Positions 1 to 8,301 of a stretch of 64,000 bases of DNA are shown here, one piece after another; position 1 is the first letter of the stretch, and each line of letters starts with the position of its first letter. The notes below the pieces were generated by a model, which saw only the letters and a program-made list of their open reading frames with translations, was not told the origin of the DNA and ran no database searches. This DNA is from JBOCEF01 sp047610385 (GTDB lineage: Bacteria > Pseudomonadota > Alphaproteobacteria > Rhodobacterales > Rhodobacteraceae): contig JBLGAC010000003.1 in the NCBI GenBank assembly GCA_047610385.1, positions 132,455-196,454 of the forward strand, read 5' to 3'. The position numbers were made by a program, and so were the translations under genes.

Positions 1-404
1 CAGCACTATGTTTCAAAACGTGATCGCCTACGCTGGGGCGGATTGTGCACCTTGGGCGCTGCGCTGCAACATGGGCGCGGCCCCATCTGGGCCACGAATT
101 TGCCTTGGGTGGCGACGCCCGATTTTGCGGTGCAGCGCAGTGACGCTGCGTCTTGTGGCGCAAATCGGCCGCTTGGCCCCCATGAGCAGGCTTTGGTCGG
201 GATTTCGCGGCGCAGGTCGGCGCCGCTGTCGCAGCACCAACCCCCGCGTCCCCGGCCCGCAGGCTGAGGCGACGCAGGCGATTCCCCCCCCCTCCATGCC
301 GCCCGGATGTTGCAAAGCGACACAAACCTTGAATTGTCCTTAATGCGTCCGGGGACTATTAATTTTTCAACGAATGAAAAGCAATAATCGGGCGGAGCAG
401 GACA
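1..404. other. Non-coding region upstream of lpxC
   Basis: I see no gene here. The open frames are GC-driven and overlap on both strands without a plausible ribosome site. The last 60 bases are AT-richer and lead into the lpxC ribosome binding site. In related genomes ftsZ lies upstream of lpxC, but no ftsZ end is recognisable in these 404 bases. Confidence 0.5.
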
Positions 405-1295
405 ATGCAAACCACTTTACGCGGCGCGCTGACCTTCGACGGCATCGGACTTCACTCCGGCCGCCCGGTCCGACTGCGCATCCTGCCTGCTTCCGGCGAA
501 TATGGCATCTGGTTCAAGAGGCTTGATGTCGTGGGCCTTGACCCGATGATCCCCGCGGCGTGGGATCGGGTCACTGACACGCGCATGTGCACGCTTTTGT
601 CCAACACCGACGGTGTGTCAGTCTCAACGGTTGAACATCTGATGGCGGCGCTTGCCGGTATGGGCGTGACCAACGCGTTGATTGAACTTGATGGTCCCGA
701 AGTGCCGATCATGGACGGCTCGTCCCGCGGGTTCGTGCAGGCGATCCAGGCACGCGGTCTGCGCAACGTCGACGGCGAGGCGCGGGTGATCCGCATCCTC
801 AAGCCCGTCGAAGTGATCGACCATGGCCGCGTCGCACGGCTGGAGCCGTCGGACAAGTTTGAGATCGATTTTGAAATCGTCTTTGAGGACGCGGCGATCG
901 GTGCCCAATCCAAAGTTCTGGCAATGGGTCCCGGCGTCTTTGCTGAACAGTTGATGGATTGCCGGACCTTCTGCCGCAAGGCTGAGGTCGACGCACTTCA
1001 GAAAATGGGCCTCGCGCAGGGCGGCAGCCTTGAAAACGCGATCGTGGTCGATGGTGGTGAGGTGCTGAACCCCGGCGGCCTGCGCCGTCCCGATGAATTC
1101 GTGCGCCACAAGATGCTGGATGCCGTTGGCGATCTGGCGCTGGCGGGCGCGCCGATCATCGGGCGCTATGTCGGCCGCAAAGCCGGGCATGAGATGACCA
1201 ACAAGTTGCTGCGCGCCCTGTTCGCCGCGCCCGACGCTTGGTGCTCCGATGTAATCGAACAGGACGTCCCCGCACGCCACACTGCCGCGCGCTGA
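405..1295 (+). CDS. lpxC: UDP-3-O-acyl-N-acetylglucosamine deacetylase LpxC
   Basis: Zinc deacetylase that removes the acetyl group from UDP-3-O-acyl-GlcNAc, the committed step of lipid A synthesis, in the cytosol. The 296 residues match the family length. The zinc ligands are visible: His78 in VEHLMAAL, His235 and Asp239 in HKMLDAVGDLALAG; the catalytic His262 is in GHEMTNK. The ATG is preceded by a GGAGCAGGACA ribosome site. An intrinsic terminator follows about 30 bases after the stop, so it seems to end its own transcript before bamD. Confidence 0.97.
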   Translation: MQTTLRGALTFDGIGLHSGRPVRLRILPASGEYGIWFKRLDVVGLDPMIPAAWDRVTDTRMCTLLSNTDGVSVSTVEHLMAALAGMGVTNALIELDGPEVPIMDGSSRGFVQAIQARGLRNVDGEARVIRILKPVEVIDHGRVARLEPSDKFEIDFEIVFEDAAIGAQSKVLAMGPGVFAEQLMDCRTFCRKAEVDALQKMGLAQGGSLENAIVVDGGEVLNPGGLRRPDEFVRHKMLDAVGDLALAGAPIIGRYVGRKAGHEMTNKLLRALFAAPDAWCSDVIEQDVPARHTAAR

Positions 1296-1322
1296 GCGCG
1301 CAGGGATCGATGCCGCAGATTA

Positions 1323-1352
1323 CGGGCACCTCCAACCGGGGGTGCCCGTTTT
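1323..1352 (+). terminator. Intrinsic terminator after lpxC
   Basis: An 8-bp perfect stem, CGGGCACC with GGTGCCCG, closes a 10-base loop and is followed by TTTT. It lies 28 bases past the lpxC stop. Confidence 0.7.
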
Positions 1353-1776
1353 GGTGGCGCGGCGCGGCCGGGCTCGGGGGGGCATGCGCCCCCGCTCGCC
1401 CGCCCGGGCGCGCCAGTGCGCGCCGTGCCCCGATCCGCGCTTTGTGCGGGGTGGCAGGCGGGGGATGCGCGATGTGGCCACCCGCGCGACGCCTTTTCTA
1501 TCGCCGCGCAGGCGCGCCGTTGATGCTGGCACTGACAGTCGGGCGCGGCGCTGGGCCCAACGGGAGGCGCAGGGCGCAGCCCGGTGGCCGACGGGCGGGA
1601 GGCGTTGCCGTAGGGCGATGCGGTTAGGTAAATGCGCCTTCGTGCCCACCGTCTTTGCCCCCACAGTGCAAGAGGCATTGGCGCGCCCCCCCGATCTGTG
1701 TCAAACCTGCCAACCGAACCCGCCGACGCGCAGGGGACCGCCCCGTCCGCGCCGGAGAGACAGGAGACCGCCGCCC
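1353..1776. other. Long non-coding gap between lpxC and bamD
   Basis: An open frame runs in phase through this GC-rich gap into bamD, but it encodes low-complexity Arg/Ala/Pro sequence and lies upstream of a clear lipoprotein signal peptide, so I treat it as untranslated. The bamD promoter should lie here; I cannot place it. Confidence 0.5.
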
Positions 1777-2613
1777 ATGCGCTTGATGCTCCGGCTTGCG
1801 CCAATTGCGATTCTGACGCTTGTCCTCGCCGCCTGTTCCGGCAAGGAGGACGATCCGTTCGCGGACCCCTATGCGGGCCGTTCCGCCGCCTCGATCTATG
1901 CCGAGGCGGAGGTGCTGCTGAACGACGGTGACGCCGTCGCGTCGGGCGAGATGCTTGAGGAGCTTGAGCGCGTCCATCCGTATTCGGAATGGGCCAAGCG
2001 GGCGATGATCATGTCCGCTTTCGCGTATTATCAGGCGACGGAGTTCGATCGCGCGCGCCTTGCGGCACAGCGCTACATCGACTTTTTCCCCTCAGACGCC
2101 GAAGCGCCCTATGCGCAGTACCTCATCGCGCTCAGCTGGTATGACCAGATCGTTGACGTGGCCCGCGATCAGGGTGCCACGCGCAACGCGCTTGAAGAAT
2201 TGCAGAAGGTCGTCCAGCGCTACCCGGCCTCGGAGTATGCGCGCGAATCGAGCCTGAAGATCGACCTGGCCAGCGACCAGCTTGCCGGCAAGGAAATGAT
2301 GATCGGGCGCTACTATCTTGGCCAAGGCCGCTACATCGCCGCGATCAACCGCTTCAAGACGGTGCTGACCCTGTACCAGACCACGTCCCACGCGCCTGAG
2401 GCGCTGCACCGGTTGGTGGAGGCGTATCTGAGCCTTGGCATCACCGGCGAGGCGCGGACCGCCGGCGCGGTGCTGGCCTTCAACTTCCCCGGCTCGGAAT
2501 GGTATGAGGCGAGCTATGCGCGCCTTCAGGGCGAAGGCCTTGCGCCGTGGGAGGATCAGGAAAGCTGGATCTCCCGCGCGTTCCGCCGTGTGACCTCCGG
2601 CACGACGCTGTGA
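1777..2613 (+). CDS. bamD: Outer membrane assembly lipoprotein BamD
   Basis: Lipoprotein of the BAM complex that inserts beta-barrel proteins into the outer membrane. The chosen ATG gives 278 residues beginning with a short basic stretch and a hydrophobic core ending in the lipobox LAAC. A GGAG ribosome site (in CAGGAGACC) lies just upstream. The rest is helical TPR-like sequence, with motifs such as AIMSAFAYYQ-like segments and AAINRFKTVL typical of BamD/ComL. The open frame extends 145 codons further upstream, but that part is not BamD-like and would bury the signal peptide. Confidence 0.93.
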   Translation: MRLMLRLAPIAILTLVLAACSGKEDDPFADPYAGRSAASIYAEAEVLLNDGDAVASGEMLEELERVHPYSEWAKRAMIMSAFAYYQATEFDRARLAAQRYIDFFPSDAEAPYAQYLIALSWYDQIVDVARDQGATRNALEELQKVVQRYPASEYARESSLKIDLASDQLAGKEMMIGRYYLGQGRYIAAINRFKTVLTLYQTTSHAPEALHRLVEAYLSLGITGEARTAGAVLAFNFPGSEWYEASYARLQGEGLAPWEDQESWISRAFRRVTSGTTL

Positions 2614-2681
2614 TCTTTGGGCGGGGGCGCTGCCTCCGCCCGCGCCCCGTTTTTTTCCGACAATAAGGATCGCCGGGCGCC

Positions 2682-4334
2682 ATGCTCCGCACCCTCGCCA
2701 TTCGCGACATCGTTCTGATTGAGCGGCTCGATCTGGATTTTGAACCGGGTCTGAACGTGCTGACCGGCGAAACCGGGGCCGGCAAATCCATCTTGCTTGA
2801 TGCGCTGGGTTTTGCGCTGGGGCGGCGGGGCCGGGGCGCGTCTGCGCGCGCAGGCACCGAACGTGGATCGGTTGAGGCGGTGTTCGACCTGCCCGCCCTT
2901 CATCCGGCCCGCGCCGTGCTGGCCGAGATCGGGCTGGAGGTCGCGGGCGAGGAGCTGATCCTGCGCCGCCATGTGACGGCTGAGGGCCGCTCTGCCGCAT
3001 GGATCAACGACCGCCGGGCAACCGCCGATGCGCTGGCACGGCTGGGCGAGACGCTGGTCGAGGTTCATGGCCAGCATGACGACCGTGGCCTTTTGAACCC
3101 GCGTGGCCATCGCGGCATCCTTGATCGCTGGGCGGGGCTTGAGGCGCTGTTGGCAACCACCCGCACGACGTGGATCGCGCGGCGTGAGGCTGAGACCGCG
3201 CTGGCCGTGGCTGAGGCTGAGATCGCCGCCGCCGCCGCCGATGCCGAATTTCTGCGCCACGCGGTCAAGGAGCTTGAGGACCTAGCGCCCGAGCCCCGCG
3301 AAGAAGAGGCGCTGGACGTCGAGCGCCGCCTGATGCAGGCCGCTGAGAAAATCGGTGAGGACATCTCACGCGCTTCGCAGGCGCTGGGGCGGCAGGGCGC
3401 GGAGAGCATGTTGGGTGACGCGCTGCGCTGGCTGGACGATGCCGCGGCGTCGGCCGAAGGGCGGCTGGACGCGCCTTTGGCAGCGCTGGAGCGGGCGCTG
3501 AACGAGGTGGCGGACGCGCAGGCGGGGGTCGATGACGCGCTGAACGGGCTTTCCTTCGATCCCGCGCGCCTTGAAATTGTGACCGAGCGGCTGTTCGCGC
3601 TGCGCGGGCTGGCGCGCAAGCATCGGGTGCTGCCTGAGGCGCTGCCGGATCTGGCCGCTGCGATGGCCGCAAAACTGGCTGAGATCGACGGCGGTGAGGC
3701 GCGGATTGAAGGGCTGACCGATGCCGCCAACGCCGCCCGCCGCGCATTTGACGACGCCGCGGGCGCGCTGACCGCCGCGCGCCGCGATGCGGCGGTGCGT
3801 TTGGACGGGGCCGTGATGGCTGAATTGCCGCCCCTGAAGATGGAGCGCGCGATCTTCGCCACCGCCATCACGCCTGAGGCCCCAGGCCCTGACGGCGTGG
3901 ACCGCGTCGCCTTTACCGTGGCCCCCAATCCGGGCGCCGCGGCGGGGGCGATTGGCGCGATTGCGTCGGGTGGGGAGCTGTCGCGCTTTTTGCTGGCGCT
4001 GAAAGCGTCACTGGCCGGGCGCGGAGAGCCCAAGACCTTGATCTTTGACGAAATCGACCGGGGTGTTGGCGGCGCGACCGCCGACGCGGTGGGCAGGCGG
4101 CTTGAGTCGCTGTCGCGCGACGCGCAGGTGTTGGTGGTGACCCACGCCCCGCAGGTTGCCGCGCGGGCGGCCAAGCATTTCCGCATCGAAAAGCTGGTGG
4201 AGAACGACATCACCCGCACCGAGGTCATGCCCTTGGCGCGCCTGGCCCGCGAGGCTGAGATCGCGCGCATGTTGGCTGGTGAAACCGTCACCGAGGCGGC
4301 GCGTGATGCGGCGCGCGCGCTGCTGGCCGGCTGA
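2682..4334 (+). CDS. recN: DNA repair protein RecN
   Basis: SMC-like ATPase that organises broken DNA ends during recombinational repair. The 550 residues carry Walker A GETGAGKS near residue 30, a long alanine-rich coiled-coil middle, the signature SGGELSRFLLALK and Walker B LIFDEIDRGVGG near the C-terminus, followed by a VTHAPQVA switch. It starts 68 bases after bamD in the same direction and may be cotranscribed. AAGGATCG upstream is an adequate ribosome site. The length is normal for the family. Confidence 0.96.
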   Translation: MLRTLAIRDIVLIERLDLDFEPGLNVLTGETGAGKSILLDALGFALGRRGRGASARAGTERGSVEAVFDLPALHPARAVLAEIGLEVAGEELILRRHVTAEGRSAAWINDRRATADALARLGETLVEVHGQHDDRGLLNPRGHRGILDRWAGLEALLATTRTTWIARREAETALAVAEAEIAAAAADAEFLRHAVKELEDLAPEPREEEALDVERRLMQAAEKIGEDISRASQALGRQGAESMLGDALRWLDDAAASAEGRLDAPLAALERALNEVADAQAGVDDALNGLSFDPARLEIVTERLFALRGLARKHRVLPEALPDLAAAMAAKLAEIDGGEARIEGLTDAANAARRAFDDAAGALTAARRDAAVRLDGAVMAELPPLKMERAIFATAITPEAPGPDGVDRVAFTVAPNPGAAAGAIGAIASGGELSRFLLALKASLAGRGEPKTLIFDEIDRGVGGATADAVGRRLESLSRDAQVLVVTHAPQVAARAAKHFRIEKLVENDITRTEVMPLARLAREAEIARMLAGETVTEAARDAARALLAG

Positions 4335-4344
4335 CGGGGTTGGT

Positions 4345-4400
4345 GCGGCCCATCGCGGCCCCTTCGGGGGGCCGCATCTGGCCCACCCTGCACCCCTTTT
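4345..4400 (+). repeat. Dispersed intergenic repeat, copy A
   Basis: The block just after recN reads GCCCATCGCGGCC, then a hairpin (GGCCCC-TTC-GGGGGGCC like), then CTGGCCCACCCTGCACCCC. A second copy with the same outer blocks but a different central hairpin lies at 37575-37636 after the radical SAM gene. Both follow a stop codon directly. It resembles a REP-type extragenic palindrome. Confidence 0.5.
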
Positions 4401-4468
4401 CCGGCACCTTTAGCCGAGGGCCCGTATCGGCCCCCGGCAAGTCCCAGTCAAAAATTGGTGTTTCGTTC

Positions 4469-4516
4469 TCAGGCAAAGCCGTTGTTTCGCCCTAGGCGAA
4501 GCCATTACCGCCCCCC
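4469..4516 (-). repeat. Tandem stop-codon units, left half of the array
   Basis: Read on the minus strand this stretch holds two more copies of the 3' end of the DUF1330 gene at 5408-5842. One encodes GGNGFA then TAG, with synonymous changes (GGT AAT for GGC AAC). The other, more diverged, encodes NNGFA then TGA. The IS5 element separates them from the two units at 5384-5429. Confidence 0.65.
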
Positions 4517-5387
4517 TTAGGCTCAGGACCCACAGAATGGATTTCCCTTGACTGCCGGTTATGATTCAAACATCCCAAACGTTGGGTGGTTCGCCATGTC
4601 TGATCCCCACTTCTGGCTTACAGAAGCCCAGTTTTCGCGCCTGTAGCCGCTTTTGCTCAGTAAGCCTCGTGGGGTGCCTCGGGTCGATGATCGGCGGGTG
4701 ATCAGCGCCATGGTCCATGTGATCCGCAAAGGGCTGATGAGGCGCGACGCCCCCGCCACCTACGGTCCGCACAAGACCCTGTACAACCGGTTCATCAGGT
4801 GGAGCCGGATCGGCGTGTTCGATCGGATATTCGCAACTCTGGCCGCCGAAGGCACCGCGCCGGAGACCGTCATGATTGACGCGACCCACCTCAAAGCGTA
4901 CCGCACCGAGGCGAGCTTGGTCAAAAAGGGGCTGTTCCCCGCCGCATCGGGCGGACCAAATGGGGCCTGACCTCCAAGCTGCACGCCGTCTGCGACGGCA
5001 AGCCATTGATATTGCTTCTCACCGAGGGGCACCCTCTCGGCGATGCACGCATCGCTTGCCGGGCAGCGGTTCAGCGATTACCGCGGCGCCGCGACCGTCT
5101 TGCAGGCGCTGCCGGACGCCAGGGCCCTTATCGCCGACAAGGGCTGCGAGGCGCGACTGGTTCCGCCACGCCCTGTCTGATCTGAAAATCTCACCATGCA
5201 TTCTTGGACGCAAGAACCGCAAAGCCCCGCCCCCCTATGACGCCAAAACCTGCAAGCAGCGCAATCTGGTCGAGCGCATGTTCGGCATGCTCAAGAACTG
5301 GCGCTGGTGGGCGCTGCGCCCACACGTTCATGAGCGCCATCTGCATCGCTGCAACCGTCATATTCTGGTTATGAGTCCTGAGCCTAG
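4517..5387 (+). mobile_element. Degenerate IS5-family insertion sequence (about 870 bp)
   Basis: The ends are imperfect inverted repeats: TTAGGCTCAGGACCCA at 4517-4532 and, inverted, TGAGTCCTGAGCCTA at 5372-5386. The single transposase reading frame inside is broken. The flanking trinucleotides (TTA on the left, CTA/TAG on the right) fit a TNA target of this group but no longer match each other. The element sits within a short tandem array, between copies of the DUF1330 3'-end unit. Confidence 0.75.
4596..5374 (+). pseudogene. IS5-family transposase, inactivated
   Basis: From ATG 4596 the frame reads MSDPHFWLTEAQFSRL and meets a TAG at 4644-4646. It then continues as PRVDDRRVISAMVHV, the YGPHKTLYNRF motif and the catalytic-region VMIDATHLKAYRTEASL to 4970. 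After that, frameshifts separate further recognisable pieces (SDYRGAATVLQ-like, LGRKNRKAP, KQRNLVERMFGMLKNWRW) ending in IAATVIFWL at 5374. At least one nonsense change and two frameshifts are present, so it cannot make an active enzyme. Confidence 0.85.
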
Positions 5388-5429
5388 ACGAAGCCGTTGC
5401 CGCCCCCCTAGGCGAAGCCGTTGCCGCCC
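5384..5429 (-). repeat. Tandem stop-codon units, gene-proximal half
   Basis: Two 24-base units on the minus strand. The first (5408-5429) is the actual end of the DUF1330 gene, GGNGFA-TAG. The second (5384-5407) reads in the same frame as GGNGFV-TAG. Together with 4469-4516 this makes four units each ending in a stop codon. Confidence 0.75.
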
Positions 5430-5842
5430 GATGACGGCGCGCAGCGGATCAGGCGCGATGTCTGCACCGCTGCCTGCCGATGCACCACGGCCTTTTGGTA
5501 ATCCGGGTCCGTGACCATCGCGAGGAACGCCCCCGCATTCGGATAGCGCGCGATGAAGCAGGCGTCCCAATGCGCATCCTGTGGCCCGATCAGCATCGCG
5601 TCCATTGTCCCGCGCCAGATGATCTCTCCGCCCAGGCGTGCAAAAATTGGTCCGCTGTCGCGCCCATAGGCGGCGTAGGCCTCGGCGCCGGTCATTGCCT
5701 TGGCGTGGTTGGGGTGATCCTCGGGATAGGCGGCGATGCGGCGAAAGGCGACGAGGTTGAGCATTTCGATCGGCTGGTCGCGGGGCAGGGCCTTGAACGC
5801 GTCAAACTGGGCGCGGGTCGGGTCGATGTGGATGTCGGTCAT
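5408..5842 (-). CDS. DUF1330 family protein
   Basis: Small cytosolic protein of 144 residues with the ferredoxin-like alpha/beta fold expected of DUF1330 (dimeric alpha-beta barrel group). Features seen are PIEMLNLVAFR near residue 26, a YAAYGRDSGPIFARLGG segment and DACFIARYPNAGAFLAMVTDPDY near residue 100. No enzymatic role is established for the family. The last seven residues, GGNGFA plus stop, lie in a unit that is repeated in tandem downstream, so the tail may be a recent addition to a protein that originally ended earlier. Confidence 0.85.
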   Translation of the reverse strand: MTDIHIDPTRAQFDAFKALPRDQPIEMLNLVAFRRIAAYPEDHPNHAKAMTGAEAYAAYGRDSGPIFARLGGEIIWRGTMDAMLIGPQDAHWDACFIARYPNAGAFLAMVTDPDYQKAVVHRQAAVQTSRLIRCAPSSGGNGFA

Positions 5843-6043
5843 TTAGGGCCCTCCGGGGCGGCGCCGTCTTGTGAAACCATGTTCCACCAATTCGGGGTTC
5901 ATGATGCACGGCAGCGCACGCCTGCGCACGCGTGGATTTCGGCGGTGACGGTGGGGAGCATGGCCAAGCCACCGCAGCGCCATGGCAAATGCCCGATCGC
6001 GGCGCGCGCGGTGGCGGGGCTGGTCAAAGCCCCGCCGGGTTGA

Positions 6044-7417
6044 TCAGTTGATCTGCACCACCTTGCCGGGGTTCAGGATGTTCGCCGGGTCGAGCGCGCG
6101 CTTGATCTGCGCCATCACGGCCCAGGCGGCGCCGTGCTCGGCCTCCATGTATTCCATCTTGCCGCGGCCGATGCCGTGTTCCCCGGTGACCGTGCCGCCA
6201 AGGCGCAGCGACAGCTCGTTCATGCGGTGCGCAAGGCGTTTGGCTTCTTTGAGGTCCTCAGGCTTTGCAGGGTCGATCAGCAGGGTGGTGTGGAAATTGC
6301 CATCCCCGACATGGCCGACCACCGCGCCGCCCACCGGGCTTTCGCGCATGTCCTGCATGGTGGCCAGCAGCGCCTCAGCCAAGCGCGAGATCGGCACGCA
6401 GGCATCAGTGGTCAGCACCTGGCAACCGGGCTTCAGCGCCTTCATCGCGTAATAGCCGTTGTGGCGCGCGGCCCACAGGCGGTTGCGGTCTTCAAGGGAT
6501 GCGGCCCATTGAAATTCGCCCGCGCCGTGTTCGGCGGCGATGGCGCCGAACAGTTCGGCCTGTTCCTTGGTTCCGGCCTCAGTGCCATGGAATTCTAGGA
6601 AAAGGTGCGGCTGTAACGCCATGTCCATGTCGGCGTATTTGTTGAACGCGTCGATGGCGCCGGGGTCCAGAAATTCGATCCGTGCGACGGGGATGCCCAT
6701 CTGGATCGTTTCAATGACCGCAGCGACCGCGCCTTCTACGGTGTCAAACGGGCACACCGCCGATGTGATGCTTTCGGGCGTGCCTTGCAGGCGCACCGTC
6801 AGTTCGGTGATGATCGCCAGCGTGCCTTCGGAGCCGACGATCAGGTTCTTCAGATCATACCCTGCGGATGATTTGCGTGCGCGCGACCCGGCACGGATGA
6901 TCTGGCCGTCGGCCAAAACCGCCTCAAGCGCCAGCACATTGTCGCGCATGGTGCCGTAGCGCACCGCGGTGGTGCCCGATGCACGGGTGGCGGCCATGCC
7001 GCCCAGCGTTGCGTTGGCGCCGGGATCAACCGGGAAAAACAAGCCGGTGGCGCGCAGTTCGGTGTTCAGCCCTTCACGGGTCACGCCGGGCTGGACCACG
7101 GCGTCCAGATCTGCGTCGTTGATGGTCAGGACTTTGTCCATCCGGCTCATGTCCAGGCTGATGCCGCCCTGAAACGCCAGCGCGTGGCCTTCAAGCGATG
7201 TCCCAACGCCCCAGGCGACAACCGGGCAGCCTTCGTCGGCGCAGATGCGCACGGCTTGGGACACCTCCTCAGTTGAGCGGGGGAACAGGACGCCGTCGGG
7301 CAGGGTGACGGGGAAATAGCTTTCGTTCTGGCCATGATGGTCGCGCACCGCGGCGGCGGTGCTGAACTGGTCGCCGAACGCGTCCGCAAGGCGGATCAGG
7401 GCGTTTTCGATGGTCAT
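6044..7417 (-). CDS. FAD-linked oxidase, D-lactate dehydrogenase / glycolate oxidase (GlcD) type
   Basis: Flavoprotein predicted to oxidise a 2-hydroxyacid such as D-lactate or glycolate. The 457 residues contain a PCMH FAD-binding half (PVVAWGVGTSLEGHALAF near residue 60, NATLGGMAATRASGTTAVRYG near 120, LIVGSEGTLAIITELTVRL near 185) and the FAD-oxidase C-terminal half ending with TGEHGIGRGKMEYM. I chose ATG 7417 because GGGAGAGAG lies just upstream; the frame stays open 32 codons further without a ribosome site. It is divergent from the thioesterase at 7569. Substrate cannot be decided from sequence alone. Confidence 0.88.
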   Translation of the reverse strand: MTIENALIRLADAFGDQFSTAAAVRDHHGQNESYFPVTLPDGVLFPRSTEEVSQAVRICADEGCPVVAWGVGTSLEGHALAFQGGISLDMSRMDKVLTINDADLDAVVQPGVTREGLNTELRATGLFFPVDPGANATLGGMAATRASGTTAVRYGTMRDNVLALEAVLADGQIIRAGSRARKSSAGYDLKNLIVGSEGTLAIITELTVRLQGTPESITSAVCPFDTVEGAVAAVIETIQMGIPVARIEFLDPGAIDAFNKYADMDMALQPHLFLEFHGTEAGTKEQAELFGAIAAEHGAGEFQWAASLEDRNRLWAARHNGYYAMKALKPGCQVLTTDACVPISRLAEALLATMQDMRESPVGGAVVGHVGDGNFHTTLLIDPAKPEDLKEAKRLAHRMNELSLRLGGTVTGEHGIGRGKMEYMEAEHGAAWAVMAQIKRALDPANILNPGKVVQIN

Positions 7418-7568
7418 GGGCGTTTCTCTCTCTCCCTCGAGGTCCGGTTTGATTTGACAGTATCGGTATACGCGGCGAAGCAAAAGCGCAGAGGGAGAAT
7501 GTTTTAACCCCATCGCTCAAGGTTTTGTGCAATCTGTCGGAAAGTAGAGTTATCCGGAGGGACCAAAC

Positions 7569-8192
7569 ATGACTGCCAAGTTAGCCCAGATTGATCCCGA
7601 AATCGTCACGCGCGATCTTGCGAGGCTTGAGGCCATGTCGGACGCCGCCTCGCTGGCACGGTTGATCAGCGGCGTGCGCCAGCCGCCGCCCATGGCGCCG
7701 ATCCCGGAGTTCACCAAAAGCCCCCTGCGCACTGCGCCAGCGACAGTGCCGTCAGCGTGGATTGATTATAATGGGCACATGAACGTGTCCTATTACACCA
7801 TGGCTTTCGACAAGGCTGCGGATCAGATCTATGACGAGGTGCTGCTGATCGGTGCTGATTACGCGCGCCAGTCGCGCATGGGCCCTTATGTCATCCAGCA
7901 GCAGATCCATTATATTGGCGAATTGCTGCGTGGTGACGAATTCTGCATCGGGTTCCGGATACTCGACTGGGACGCCAAGCGGATGCACACTTGGTCCGAC
8001 CTGATCCGGGTGTCGGACGGGAGCATCGCTGCCTCGGCCGAGGCGCTGATGATGAACGTGGATCTGGAACTGCGGCGCTCCGCGCCCTATCCCGACTGGG
8101 CGCTGGCGCGGATTGACGCTTTGGGCATGGCCCAGAGGGACCTGCCACGCCCCGCGCTTGTGGGCCGCACCATCGGCATCCGCAGGGCCTGA
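7569..8192 (+). CDS. Hotdog-fold thioesterase, betainyl-CoA thioesterase-like
   Basis: 207 residues. A helical N-terminal extension (residues 1-60) precedes a hotdog domain with the WIDYNGHMNVSYYTMAFDKAADQ segment (longer than shown in most 4-hydroxybenzoyl-CoA thioesterases) and HYIGELLRGDE. This arrangement resembles thioesterases of bacterial carnitine degradation that hydrolyse betainyl-CoA; that specificity is inference. CGGAGGGACC precedes the ATG. It is divergent from the FAD-linked oxidase and may share a promoter region of about 150 bases. Confidence 0.75.
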   Translation: MTAKLAQIDPEIVTRDLARLEAMSDAASLARLISGVRQPPPMAPIPEFTKSPLRTAPATVPSAWIDYNGHMNVSYYTMAFDKAADQIYDEVLLIGADYARQSRMGPYVIQQQIHYIGELLRGDEFCIGFRILDWDAKRMHTWSDLIRVSDGSIAASAEALMMNVDLELRRSAPYPDWALARIDALGMAQRDLPRPALVGRTIGIRRA

Positions 8193-8301
8193 GGCGCCCG
8201 CGCCAAGAGGGCGCGTTGCAACCATATGGGCGGCAGCGTCTGATCGCACTGCATTGGCCGCGGGCCGATGGGCCCGCGGCGGCGCGCCTGCGAACATATG
8301 A

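Noticed and set aside
8..410. Overlapping frames at the left edge
   Set aside because: Open on both strands because of GC bias, without ribosome sites or familiar motifs.
1342..1776. Upstream extension of the bamD reading frame by 145 codons
   Set aside because: It is low-complexity, covers the lpxC terminator, and a clean ribosome site and lipoprotein signal lie at the inner ATG.
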